A DNA stretch of 64,000 bases, from NCBI GenBank assembly GCA_963682175.1, contig OY821793.1, positions 24,759,493 to 24,823,492 on the forward strand, given 5' to 3'. Of the stretch, positions 27,474 through 36,593 are shown one piece after another; positions within the stretch are counted from its first letter, which is position 1; the number at the start of each line of letters is the position of its first letter. This DNA comes from Triglochin maritima. Taxonomy: Eukaryota > Streptophyta > Magnoliopsida > Alismatales > Juncaginaceae. The translations under genes and the position numbers were made by a program. The notes below the pieces were generated by a model. That model worked only from the letters and a program-made list of their open reading frames with translations, made no database searches and was not told the DNA's origin.

Positions 27474-28013
27474 TGTAACATCCCGAAAACAGCGGAAAAT
27501 TTGAACAATATAAAAGACCGTCAACGGTCAACACCTGACACGTCACGGGAAAACAAACCAACATATATAATAATAGGATCGGTCGATTGCCCACAGGCAC
27601 CGGTCGACCGATCGTCGTCTTCAACCTCTGAATAGGTTGCAATCCGACGGGAAATTCGACACCAACGTCGATCCCCAACACTCACAAAGCTTAAGTGAGT
27701 TATATTGAAGACTTGGCATACCTTTTTGGAGCTCGTGGATGCCTCCCAAGCTTTGGCAAACTCCACCCAACTTCTTCCTCTTCTCCTCTTCTTCTTCTCC
27801 TCTTCTTCCCCTTCACTTCTCCTCGAAATCGCCTCTCACACTCTCTGATTACTTGAAGAAGATGAAAAACGTTTTTGTTAGATCTAAACTTTTATTTATA
27901 GGTAAAAACCAAACTTATCCAATCCTCCACCTCACCCTTCACTATTCATGGCTTAATTAGCTTAATTAGGTTTAGTTTAGTTAATTAAGGTGTTTTAGAT
28001 TTAGGTTATTACA
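27474..28013 (-). repeat. 5' LTR of element 1 with 1.35-kb internal deletion
   Basis: Both ends match the left LTR. The sequence jumps from ACATATATAATA to the block corresponding to about 22400 of the left copy, joined in a shared TATAATA-type stretch. This removes the palindrome array and the inferred intron acceptor but leaves the promoter end. Confidence 0.9.
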
Positions 28014-28742
28014 AATAATGTCTTACAACTTACTAGTAGGAAGATCTAAGGAAACACCTTTTGTTTATAAAGTAGTAGTTTCCTTATTTTTACAAATCGA
28101 TATCTTAATCTAATCATATTAGTTGCTTCTCAAATAATCACAAATCAAGACCTAATTTATTTCTTAATCTCTTCAACAAAATATTTTCAATTACTTAAAA
28201 TCTTGTATTTAAGACAATCCCAACAATGACTTGTGAGCATCATTTCGTGATCATTTCGGAATTGTTTTGGACCTCCAAACGACTCCAGAATAGTCGAGAT
28301 GTGGAATACGACAGTGCTGGGAATCAGGATAGTGAAGTATGCCATGGCCAAATATGCATGATTTCTTAGCAAGTGAAAACAATTTAACCTTTTTTGTACT
28401 TGCAGAAAAACAAAAAAACAATTTAGCCTTTTTTGTCGACCTTTGGTGATACTTTGCACGCCTGAAGCATACTCTTGCCATGCATCATATATTTTCTCCT
28501 AACATCTGCACCAATACCTTTTCTTTCGCGTAACTACCAACATCAAAATATATTTCCATATCTACTTCTTTGCTGCCTCAACCTTCCCTTCTTTAAAGGA
28601 GCAGACAGATTGGGCAGGAACAAAGAGCACTTATTTCTATCAATGTGTTCTTTGGGAGCCATAAATAACACACATGGTTTAAGACATGACTCTCCTCTAT
28701 ACATACACATTGCTAGTTTTGATCGACTGTTTGAAGGGAAAA
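28014..28742 (+). other. Intergenic region upstream of the Ole e 1-like gene
   Basis: AT-rich sequence follows the element 1 target duplication. A TATA-like CTATACATAC lies near 28696-28705, about 40 bp before the start codon, but it is not a strong call. I see no other gene. Confidence 0.4.
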
Positions 28743-30434
28743 ATGAGTTGGCGCAAAGCATCAGTTTCTCTCGTTCTTCTCTTTCTCTTCCTCTTCTCCA
28801 CACATTTAGAAAGAGCTTATGGCGATGCCATGGTCGTTGGTAGCGTGTTTTGCGACCGCTGTGGCGACGGTAGAAAAAGCATTTTGGACTATCCGATTGT
28901 TGGTACGATTCTAAAACACTTCTTGAAACTCATACTTGCTTATCGTAAGGAATTCCTTCAGCTCATGAAATTTCAAATGTTACTTAATTATTGAAGTTGC
29001 CAAAACTATGTGAGATAGCAATATATTAGTCTTTTGAGCGACGTAGTGTATATTTACAGCAAAAAATTATGCACAAAAAAAACCCCCAGCAAAATCTTCC
29101 TTCATCAATTGTTAGGAAAGACTGCGGTAGATTGATATAAACCAAAGAATTGTAGCTAAGATGCTCGAGATTAATTCTTATGTAATAAAGTAGGGTACGT
29201 ATATGTTTGTAGTTTTTGGAGACTGAGGAAAGATTAGGGAACAGTTTGATGAAAAGATTATAAACGCTAAGAAGCGAGATTCAATGTTACACTTCCAATA
29301 CATTACAAGCATTAACCTTGTTTTTTGACCTTTTCACAACAAATTTTACCCTTGCCATATGTTGCTTATAATCGTATATATTTTTTCAGGTGCGAGAGTG
29401 GCCTTGACCTGCGTAGGGAACAACGGTGAGATGGTTGGCATAAAGGAGCAACGCACCACCTTGATGGGGGCGTACACCATCAGGTTCAACGGAAGTCCGG
29501 ATCTTAATCTCTGCACCGCTAAGGTGGTTGGTGGCCCCCACACTTGCGGTGTCGGGTCGAGGTGGGCCCACGGGCTTAAGCTGTTGTTCCGGATGTACGG
29601 ATTGGAAATCTACACGGTTGACCCGCTTTTCGCCCAACCTGCCCTGCCGTTGGCCATTTGTAAGAAGCCGACTTTATCGCCTCCTCGACCCGTCTCGCTT
29701 GCGCCTGCACCCACGCCCGTGCCCATGACTGCGCCCGTCTTTAGACCTTCCGAGCCCGCATTAGCTCCTAGTGTTTATTCTCATCCAATTCATGTAGCTC
29801 CTCAACCATCTATCCCTCCACCACGTATTGCACCAATTGTCGCTCCACCGCAGACTTTCGCTTGCCCTTATAAGTACGTATACTCAACTTATAGCGCTTG
29901 ATATTGAGGTATTAATTACTTGGATCAGGGGTAAAAATTAGGTATTGCGGTAAAAGTTTTGTACTGCAAAATCTTATTGTTACCCTACCTACTAATTACG
30001 TACTATTACCCTCAAGTCAAGAAGATTACACTCCATTTATTTGATCGTTTTCGGTTTCGAACGTGATATATAGGAAATGGGCAATGCCGAAGTACCGATG
30101 CTATTGGAGAGGTGCAACTCCAAACACGAGGGTGTCCGCGATATTTGGGCTCGATGCGGGTCGAAGATACGGAGGCGACATCACCTTGTGGGAAGCTCTT
30201 CATGAGAGTGGAAACGTCTACAACACATTGCTTAGAGAGGCCACCACAGCTCTACTTAACTCCCACCACAACACTCATTTCTTCTACAACACAAGCGTGG
30301 TCGTGAACCTTATGGATAAGGCCCTGAGTGGGTCCTCGCACGACGCGGTCGAGATTGCAATGGGGTTTAAGAAGGCGAATCACGGTGATGTTAATTACGG
30401 CGCAGCCACTTGCGACTTCAGAACTTGTCTCTGA
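28743..30434 (+). CDS. Secreted pollen Ole e 1-like / proline-rich cell wall protein
   Basis: Three exons, 28743-28902, 29390-29873 and 30074-30434, join in frame (phases 1 and 2) to about 334 residues. Residues 1-27 form a signal peptide (MSWRKASVSLVLLFLFLFST...AYG). Then comes an Ole e 1-type domain with GSVFCDRCGDGRKS, GARVALTC, and later Cys residues in NLCTAKVVGGPHTCG. A central stretch of about 70 residues is rich in Pro, Ala and Ser (APAPTPVPMTAPV). The C-terminal domain begins CPYKKWAMPKYRCYW and includes FGLDAGRRYGGDITLWEAL and LLREATTALLNS. I recall this layout from plant Ole e 1/extensin-family proteins such as the Arabidopsis At2g16630 type, but the exact orthologue is not certain. 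The likely place of action is the cell wall. No breaks were seen. Confidence 0.85.
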
Positions 30435-30854
30435 GAATAATTAAGATTAAGGATGGGGAAGAAGAAAGTGGTTGTGGTTGTGTTACACTTAAGAAGTAGT
30501 ATGTTGGTTTGAGTAAGATTTGGTGATGTGTTTTTCCGTTTGGTTTTGAGTAGCAATATTATGAAGGGTTGATTTTGTTTTGTTTTGTTAAGTTGGGGTT
30601 TTTGCATGAAAGGTTGAAATAACAATATTGGGGTGTTTAAGTTTGGATACTCAAAAGTTTAAATTGAACTTTTATGTACTTTTTGGCTATATGTATTGAA
30701 GTTGTTTGTGTGGATGTTCAATGACTTCTATGTATCCTATCCTTGCAAACTAGTGTTCGGGAAAAAAAGTTGGTAGCGTGTATTGCTTGGGTGTACCTCT
30801 GCGAATGCATAATTGGGACTTTACACCTGAGTTTTGTCTATTTGCTTATGTACA
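30435..30854 (+). other. 3' flank of the Ole e 1-like gene
   Basis: About 420 bp of T-rich sequence, probably containing the 3' UTR. No further gene is seen before the inverted-repeat element. Confidence 0.5.
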
Positions 30855-31262
30855 CCTATATGTCAATGTTATTTGTTTGGATGCATCTTTGCCGTTGATA
30901 GGGTTCACTCCGTTATAACGTCGTTATCACATAGTTAAGAATTTTACATTTTATAAATTTAAAAATCTTCTTAACGTTAAATAAAAAACCAAAACTCAAA
31001 ACATATCTCGTTTTCTCTTTCCTCTCTCTCTTCCAATTTATCTCTTCTCTCTCTCTAATCTCTCTTCTCTCTCCAAATCTCTCTAGTCTCTCTCTCCTCA
31101 TTTCTCTCATCTCTTTAGTCTCTCTCCTCTCTCTTTGGTTCTATCTCTCCAATCTCTCTCCTCTCCAAATCTCTCTCTAGTCTCTCTCTTCTCTCCACAT
31201 CTCTCTCTAGTCTCTCTCTTCTCTTCACATCTCTTATCTCTCTAGTCTCTCTCCAAACTTTT

Positions 31263-31290
31263 CTTCTTCTTCTTCTTCTTCTTCTTCTTC
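31263..31290. repeat. (TTC)n microsatellite
   Basis: About nine TTC units lie at the inner edge of the left arm of the foldback-like element. Confidence 0.9.
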
Positions 31291-31372
31291 TCTATCTCTC
31301 TAAAAATTGTGAAAAAACACTATTCTCTTTCCCCCCTCTTCTCTTCTTCTCCACCTTCTTTCTCTACCAACA

Positions 31373-31702
31373 ATGGCCAAATGGGTTCCTTTGGAAGACC
31401 CCATTCCACCCCCCGATGTCCACCCGTTGCTTCCAACGAAGCTCCGTCTCTCCCAACTCCCCCCTCCATAGTACCGTCTCTCCCAACTCCCCCCCCAACT
31501 CCAACCTCGAGTGGAAAGGCGTGTGCTTCTACGAGAACACGCGTGGATGGAGTTCCACTACAAGTCCGGGTTGGAGTTTGGAGGAGGGACTCTGCACATC
31601 AAGGTTAGGGTTGGAGAGTTGGTGTTTGTACGGGAAAGATTCCATCTTTATGGGAATTTTGATGTTTTCGGTTTAGATTTGGGTACGTTAGATGAGAACT
31701 AA
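31373..31702 (+). pseudogene. Captured gene fragment, family not identified
   Basis: The frame opens with MAKWVPLEDPIPPPDVHPLL and soon ends at a TAG. The other frames continue plausible protein (NSNLEWKGVCFYENTRGW, then WMEFHYKSGLEFGGGTLHIK), so it looks like a real coding exon damaged by frameshifts. It ends near a stop at 31702. I have an impression of a conserved plant protein of unknown function but cannot name it. It sits inside the inverted-repeat element, as a captured host fragment would. Confidence 0.45.
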
Positions 31703-31708
31703 CTTTAT

Positions 31709-32660
31709 TTTATGTGAACTTTGGCTACGATTTGGAGGTGTTAACGTTTTGATGTTTTCGGTTGGGATTTGGTTGTGGGAAAGAGGATGGTGTGAAGGAG
31801 GCATGGGCTAGAGGTGTGGGTGAATAGTGGGAGCATGGTGTAGGTGCATGGTGTGGAGTGTTGGTGATGTGATGGGTGAGGTGTTGAAGTGGTGAAGCAA
31901 ACGTCTCCTCTTCTTTTCTTCTTACTTCTTTCTTCTTCTTCTTCAACTCCTTTCTCTCTTCAAGCCTCCATATTTTCCTCTCCCTCAAGATCCTCAAGCT
32001 CCGGTGGTAAGGGTTGCAGAGCAAGGTGGGCGTGCAAGCTAGAGGCAAGCAGAGCAGTGTGGTGCAGGCTGGAGAGGTGCAAGTTGTGTGGACCAGAGTT
32101 GGTTGCGAAGCTTCGGCGAACGTCGTTCTTCAGAAGTGAGGTATGTTTTGGCGGCGACGATGTTGTGGACCGTGTGACATGTGTGGTAGCGGTGACGATT
32201 GTAGACCGTGCGGCCTGTGTGGCAGCGAGAACGATTGCGGGACGGATGTCCAGTTTTACCCTTAGAGGGAATATTGATTTATTGCTTTGTATCATGTCAT
32301 GCTATACTAGTATGATAGGGAATATAAGTGAGCTTGTCATACGGAATTTTCTTAAGGTAACTCAAGCATTGTTGTTATGTTTATTTTCAGAACCGCGGTA
32401 GGTTTTGATGGGTGGTGACCGAGGGAGATTGCACTTTGGGAGTGGATCCTGTTGTATGCCTATTTTAGGTTTTTGTGATTACATGTATTATGTATTTCAT
32501 ATTCCGATGTGATCACTCTTTTGACAAACTCTTATGTAATATGGTGCACCAGATATATTTGGGTATTTTTATGAGTAATGTCCCAACTCTTGATGGTCTT
32601 TATCCTTGTGTTTCCTTTGATTTTAAAAGTTTAAATTTTTCGCTATTCGGGGATGTTACA
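31709..32660 (+). repeat. LTR-like block related to the gypsy chromovirus LTRs (solo or partial)
   Basis: The right end, TTTAAATTTTTCGCTATTCG followed by GGGATGTTACA, parallels the LTR end of elements 1 and 2 (TTTAAATTTTCCGCTGTTTT then CGGGTACGTTACA). The GGTGGTGACCGAGG block also recurs at the matching place. A donor-like GAGGTATG near 32138 and an acceptor-like TTTATTTTCAG ending near 32391 match the splice-like sites of the other LTRs, but the interval has no CGGTCGACCG array. The left boundary (TGAACTTTGG after TTATG, compared with ATATG after the right end) is tentative. Confidence 0.5.
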
Positions 32661-33629
32661 ATATGATTTTTCACTTAACTGGGAAAACGTAATTAAACTT
32701 TTTGATGAGACTATAGAGAGATTTGGAGAGGAGAGAGATTGGAGAGATAGAACGGAGAGAGAGAGAGAGACTAGCGTGATGAGAGAAGTGGGGAGGAGAG
32801 AGAGAGAGAGAGACTAGAGAGATTTGGAGAGAGGAGAGAGATTGGAGAGAGAAGATAGATTGGGAGAGAGAAAATGAGAGATGTTTTGAGTTTGTGTTTT
32901 TTATTTTTTTATTTAACGTTAAGGAGATTTCTAAATTTATAGGGTGAAATGTAAAATTCTTAACTGTGCGATAACAGCGTTATAACGGAGTGAGCCCCAT
33001 TAACGACAGATATGCATCCAAGTAAATAACATTGACATATAGGGTCAACGTATCAAGGTCAACGCTGACCGAAGCAACGACCAAGAAGTCATCATCCACT
33101 TCTACTGTGTAAGTCGAGTTGGGATCTCCGACATTAGTCATAGTCCTTCTGACTACCACAACTTCGACTTCTAAGTACACCCCAATAGATGGGTAGTTGA
33201 GATCCCACTGCGAGATACTACATGTTTCGCTGCAGTTAAGACTTGTTTACCTACGATTATACTCACTTGTGAATCATTACAAAATCCACACAAGAAAGGA
33301 ACATAGTCACTTGTGTTGGTCTCATAGACGAGTCAGGGATCCAAAGTTCCCATTGGGTGGACGTGCCCGACCCTTATAGAGTTGAATTCGGCGGGTCGGT
33401 CATCTTTCCGGTCCATAAGGGGTTTCATGTCGCGGTCAACATCTTAATTGTCGATGGTGACCAATCAGAGTGCGCTTTCTTAATTATGGCCGCGATACCA
33501 GAGAGGTGAGGTGCAGATCTTCACTTTCATTCCTTTGGTGACTAAGCTTTCAATGTCACGAGTGGACTTGAAAGACTTGGGCTGGTAGAGTGTTTGTCCG
33601 GTGAATGTCTCCCACAAGCTCAGTGTATA

Positions 33630-33800
33630 TTCGAATATCCGAAAAACTGTCTGTATCCGTATGAAAAGAATAGGTATATGTGCTCCGTTTAATTATATGT
33701 GCTTACATTCGGATATTCAAATATCTGTATCCGGACGGTACAAATATAACATTTGTTCCGTGGATATGGATACAGATATTAGTAGATCCGGTATGTATCT
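33630..33800. repeat. Short inverted-repeat rich stretch inside the subtilase pseudogene
   Basis: ATTCGAATATCCG and, about 80 bp on, CGGATATTCAAATATC form imperfect dyads, followed by CTGTATCCGGACGG. This looks like an eroded MITE, but no clear ends or target duplication are visible. Confidence 0.3.
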
Positions 33801-33914
33801 GCTTCGTTGACACTCCTACCTGAGCTTAGTGTTAACGTTGACCTAATGCAAATTAATTAATCTCACTTAATGAGTTTTTTTGTTCATAAAAATATTTCCC
33901 TACATGAAATGTGT

Positions 33915-33964
33915 CACGGTTGATTTGCACGCATAATAAGCCATAATTATGCAAATCAACCGTG
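33915..33964. repeat. Perfect hairpin, 15-bp stem
   Basis: CACGGTTGATTTGCA at 33915-33929 is exactly reverse-complementary to TGCAAATCAACCGTG at 33950-33964, leaving a 20-base spacer. Degenerate direct repeats of GCTTRTTATGYGTGCTACA follow at about 33973 and 34017. Confidence 0.7.
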
Positions 33965-34771
33965 ATTGCGGCTTGTTATGCGTGCTACATTTGCTTCCTT
34001 ATTCTAACATAATTGAGGCTTATTATGTGTGCTACATTTGCTTTCGTAATTAATAAAAAAATTAAAATGTTATATATCAAGGAAAAAAATTAACCTAACC
34101 CTAACTAACTAGGGCACGAATTTCGTTCCACCTTCAGGGTTTCAGTTTTCAGTAGAGGATATAGTAAACTAAATCATCATGTTAAAATTTGCAAATAAAA
34201 ATAATTATTTTGAAGGGCGTCTTCTGTTTCAAACCACGATATATACTCTTGAGTCTTGATTGAGTATGGGTTAATTTTTGCTTATAGTGAGCTTGTTCAT
34301 AAATCATAAGCTGTCTGTTCTCTAGTAAACTTAAAAGATTAGTAAATAAAGATCGTACATTTGGTAAGTGTATACATAAACTTAAATATATTGCCTGGTT
34401 CTTTACTCAATAACATTAACCACCACTCTTGAGTCTTGATTTGGTGGTTATGTCACAATGTTTAGTAAAAAGTTGTTGTTCATTATTTGATTTAGAGGGT
34501 ATTCTTCGGACACAAAAAATGTTACCTTATTTCTCTGTCAATGGTTGTCATTTTTTACCGATCGACCCCTTACCGGGACCTTCATTTCCGGCGGAGCAGC
34601 TGATGAAAACACCTTTCTCGACCGCACCCAAAGTTGTAGGAGTGGACTAAGCGTGATGCGGTGGTCGAATCCGACGGCATTAATGTTGTAGTTGATGTCT
34701 TAGCTGGCAAGAAGGAACGGCCCGGAGTTTGCAAAGTTAGTGCCTTTCTCAAAGTCAAAGAAGGGTAGGAC

Positions 34772-35380
34772 TGTTGAATATTGGCTTATATTAGTTAATG
34801 AGGCAAATCCAGGAAGAGTCGGTCGACCGGATTGAATTCGGTCAACCGACGCACAACCCAGGAAATTTCGGAGAAGACGGGTCGGTCTACCAAATTGGAT
34901 TCGATCCACCGAACCGATGATTCCAGGCACTCCGTGTGTAGCTGGGATCGGATGACCGAATTGAATTCGGTCCACCATCAGAAGGTAAAAAGCACTTCGA
35001 AACAACGGGTCTGGTAAACCGTTGAGGAGATTTTTTGTGTTCCAAGAATCTGGAAAGTGCATGTCCAATTTGGCATGGTCCACCGAGGGGTGTTCGGTCG
35101 ACCGTGGGGTTGTTGAAGAATTCGTTAGTTCGTGGAAGAGTCGTTCTCGCGGTAAACCGAGTCGCGTAAGAAGCATTCCCGCGGTCAACCGGGAAGGATT
35201 CGGTTAACCGAATCGGAACAGGAATCGCTCCTGTTGAAGCATGCACGGTTAACCGAACGAGCATCGGTTAACCGTGTCCCCATGAATAGTTCTGTTCGGT
35301 TTTGCTTAATTGTAGCTCGGTTCTTGAGTCTATAAAAGGGCTTGTTTGCTCTTATTTTCGAGATACAATTGCATACAACA
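34772..35380 (+). repeat. Copia LTR, plus orientation (609 bp)
   Basis: It starts TGTTGAATATTGGC and ends GCATACAACA (TG...CA). A TATA box (TATAAAAG) lies near 35332-35339. The interval 34820-35274, upstream of the TATA box and so in U3, carries paired palindromes of the CGGTYRACCG type. A near-identical copy lies inverted at 35609-36593. It interrupts the subtilase propeptide. Confidence 0.85.
34820..35274. repeat. Array of paired CGGTYRACCG-type palindromes in Copia U3
   Basis: Pairs such as CGGTCGACCG/CGGTCAACCG, CGGTCAACCG/CGGTTAACCG and CGGTTAACCG/CGGTTAACCG (35246 and 35265) have start-to-start spacing of 19 bp in each of the six pairs I counted. They lie upstream of the TATA box. Confidence 0.8.
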
Positions 35381-35608
35381 AGTTGAATCTGAAGCGTCAA
35401 CTGTACATGTTTCGGATGAAGGAAAACACACCGTTCATTGAGCATCTCTCGGTGTTCGATAAGTTGATAGCTGATCTGACTCAGCTTGAGGACAAAATGG
35501 AGGATGTGGACAAAACAATGTTGTTATTGACGTCACTGTCGGACTCGTATGAGAACTTGGTGAACACGATCATATATGGCAAGGATTTGTTGGTGTTGGA
35601 GGAAACTA
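35381..35608 (+). pseudogene. Copia gag fragment between two inward-facing LTRs
   Basis: The frame encodes KLNLKRQLYMFRMKEN, FIEHLSVFDKLIADLTQLED and LLLTSLSDSYENLVNTI, a typical UBN2-type Copia gag segment. It has no start codon of its own, no zinc knuckle and no primer site. It is flanked on both sides by the 3' end of the same LTR (GCATACAACA on the left, its complement TGTTGTATGC on the right), so it is a rearrangement product. Confidence 0.8.
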
Positions 35609-36593
35609 TGTTGTATGCAATTGTATCTCGAAAATAAGAGCAAACAAGTCATTTTATGGACTCAAGAACCGAGCTACAATTAAGCAAAACCCAACAGAAC
35701 TATTCATGGGGACACGGTTAACCGATGCTCGTTCGGTTAACCGTGCGTGCTTCAACATGAGTGATTCCTGTTCCGATTCGGTTAACCGAATCCTTCCCGG
35801 TTGACCACGGGAACGCTTCTTACGCGACTCGGTTTACCGCGAGAACGATTCTTCCACGAACTAACGAATTCTTCAACAACCCCACGATCGACCGAGCACC
35901 CCTCGGTGGACCGTGCCAAATTGGACAGACACTTTCCAGATTCTCGGAACACAAAAAATCTCCCCAACTGTTTACCGAACTCATTGTTCTGAAGTGCTTG
36001 TTACCTTCTGACGGTGGATCGAATCCAATTCGGTCGTCCGATCCCAGCTACACACGGAGTGCCTGGAATCCTCGGTTTGATACACATTTTTGGAATGGAA
36101 TATTTACGGAATCCCCATGAATAGGATCAAACCTTATTCCATGATATTTCCATAAGATTCCTTTCTTAAGCAAGCCCCCGAGAGGGCTTGGCTTGGTTGA
36201 GTCATGATTTCTCTTTCATCTTCCTTTTCCTTTTTGTTTCGAGAAAGATCTCAACCAATTCTGATTCTTTTTCTATTGATTCTTTTCCGATCGAGATGTA
36301 TGGATCCATGGATCTATGTGTATGATGTGTTTGGAAGTCCTAGGCCAAATGAGTATTTCACATAGAGCCGACAAGGGATTCCATTAATAACTGGCCGTTT
36401 TGATTCTTTGGAACAACTCGATGAATTTAGTAGATCCTTTTAGGAGCCCCCCAATGACCATAGATCGAACCTATCCAATTTTTACCGTCTTCTCTGAAAT
36501 TCCTGGGTTGTGCTTCGGTAGACCGAATCCAATCCGGTCGACCGACTCTTCCTGGAGTTGCTTCCTTAACAAATATAAGCCAATATTCAACAA
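35609..36593 (-). repeat. Copia LTR, minus orientation, split by a plastid insert
   Basis: This is the reverse complement of the LTR at 34772-35380 with small differences. It runs from TGTTGTATGC at 35609 to the complement of TGTTGAATATTGG at 36593. About 36082-36487 is foreign DNA (see the psbE-psbF fragment), which replaces about 35 bp of LTR. It lies next to the RNase H end of the minus-strand Copia pol, so it is that element's 3' LTR. Confidence 0.85.
36082..36487 (+). pseudogene. psbE-psbF: Plastid DNA insert with psbE 3' end and psbF 5' end
   Basis: From about 36321 the sequence encodes YDVFGSPRPNEYF, then (after an in-frame TAG where Glu is usual) SRQGIPLITGRFDSLEQLDE and FSRSF with a stop at 36441-36443. 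This is the C-terminus of the cytochrome b559 alpha chain. Eleven bases later ATG at 36454 starts MTIDRTYPIFTV, the cytochrome b559 beta N-terminus, before Copia LTR resumes. The plastid gene order psbE-psbF is kept. The left part, 36082-36320, does not continue psbE. It may be another organellar fragment but I did not recognise it. Confidence 0.88.

Larger units (their letters stand above)
20962..28013 (-). mobile_element. Ty3/gypsy chromovirus element 1 (Tekay/Del-like), complete but defective
   Basis: The element runs on the minus strand. LTRs at 20962-22855 and 27474-28013 have TG...CA ends (TGTAATAACC start, GTTACA end), and a perfect AATAA target duplication lies at 20957-20961 and 28014-28018. 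A primer site complementary to initiator tRNA-Met (TGGTATCAGAGC) and a purine tract border the LTRs. Order is gag, protease, RT, RNase H, integrase, chromodomain, which is chromovirus order. The right (5') LTR is only 540 bp against 1894 bp for the left because of an internal deletion. The coding region has two in-frame stops and one frameshift, so the copy cannot act alone. Confidence 0.93.
30855..33043. mobile_element. Foldback-like element with long CT/GA-rich terminal inverted repeats
   Basis: The left arm (about 30855-31245) and right arm (about 32700-33043) are imperfect reverse complements. The outer ends read CCTATATGTCAATGTTATTT and, in complement, the same. Both arms share CTCACTCCGTTATAACG-type and CTTAACGTTAAATAAAA blocks, followed by long CTCTCTC/GAGAGAG tracts. 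No target duplication is visible. The inside holds a gene-derived fragment (31373-31702) and an LTR-like block (31709-32660). The right end abuts a subtilase fragment in coding sequence. A Mutator-like or foldback origin is possible; I saw no transposase. Confidence 0.6.
33037..34771 (-). pseudogene. Subtilisin-like serine protease (subtilase) pseudogene
   Basis: Read on the minus strand, pieces of a plant subtilase appear in the expected order. At 34771-34701 is a propeptide-like LPFFDFEKGTNFANSGPF. At about 34622-34565 is the oxyanion-hole Asn region VEKGVFISCSAGNEGPG. At about 33510-33440 is [20 protein letters not shown], just after where the catalytic Ser should be. Then come LVYETNTSDYVPFLCGF and, near 33210-33040, LNYPSIGV and MTNVGDPNSTYTVEV. 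The GTSM-type Ser motif is not readable, several frames are used, and TGA replaces the Gly codon in the DPGLVY motif. The Copia LTR starts at 34772 inside the propeptide, and the foldback-like element abuts the other end. It is not functional. Confidence 0.75.

Noticed and set aside
31960..32295. Minus-strand frame across the LTR-like block
   Set aside because: Composition follows the CT-rich and repeat sequence, no domain is seen, and the block matches gypsy LTR landmarks on the plus strand.
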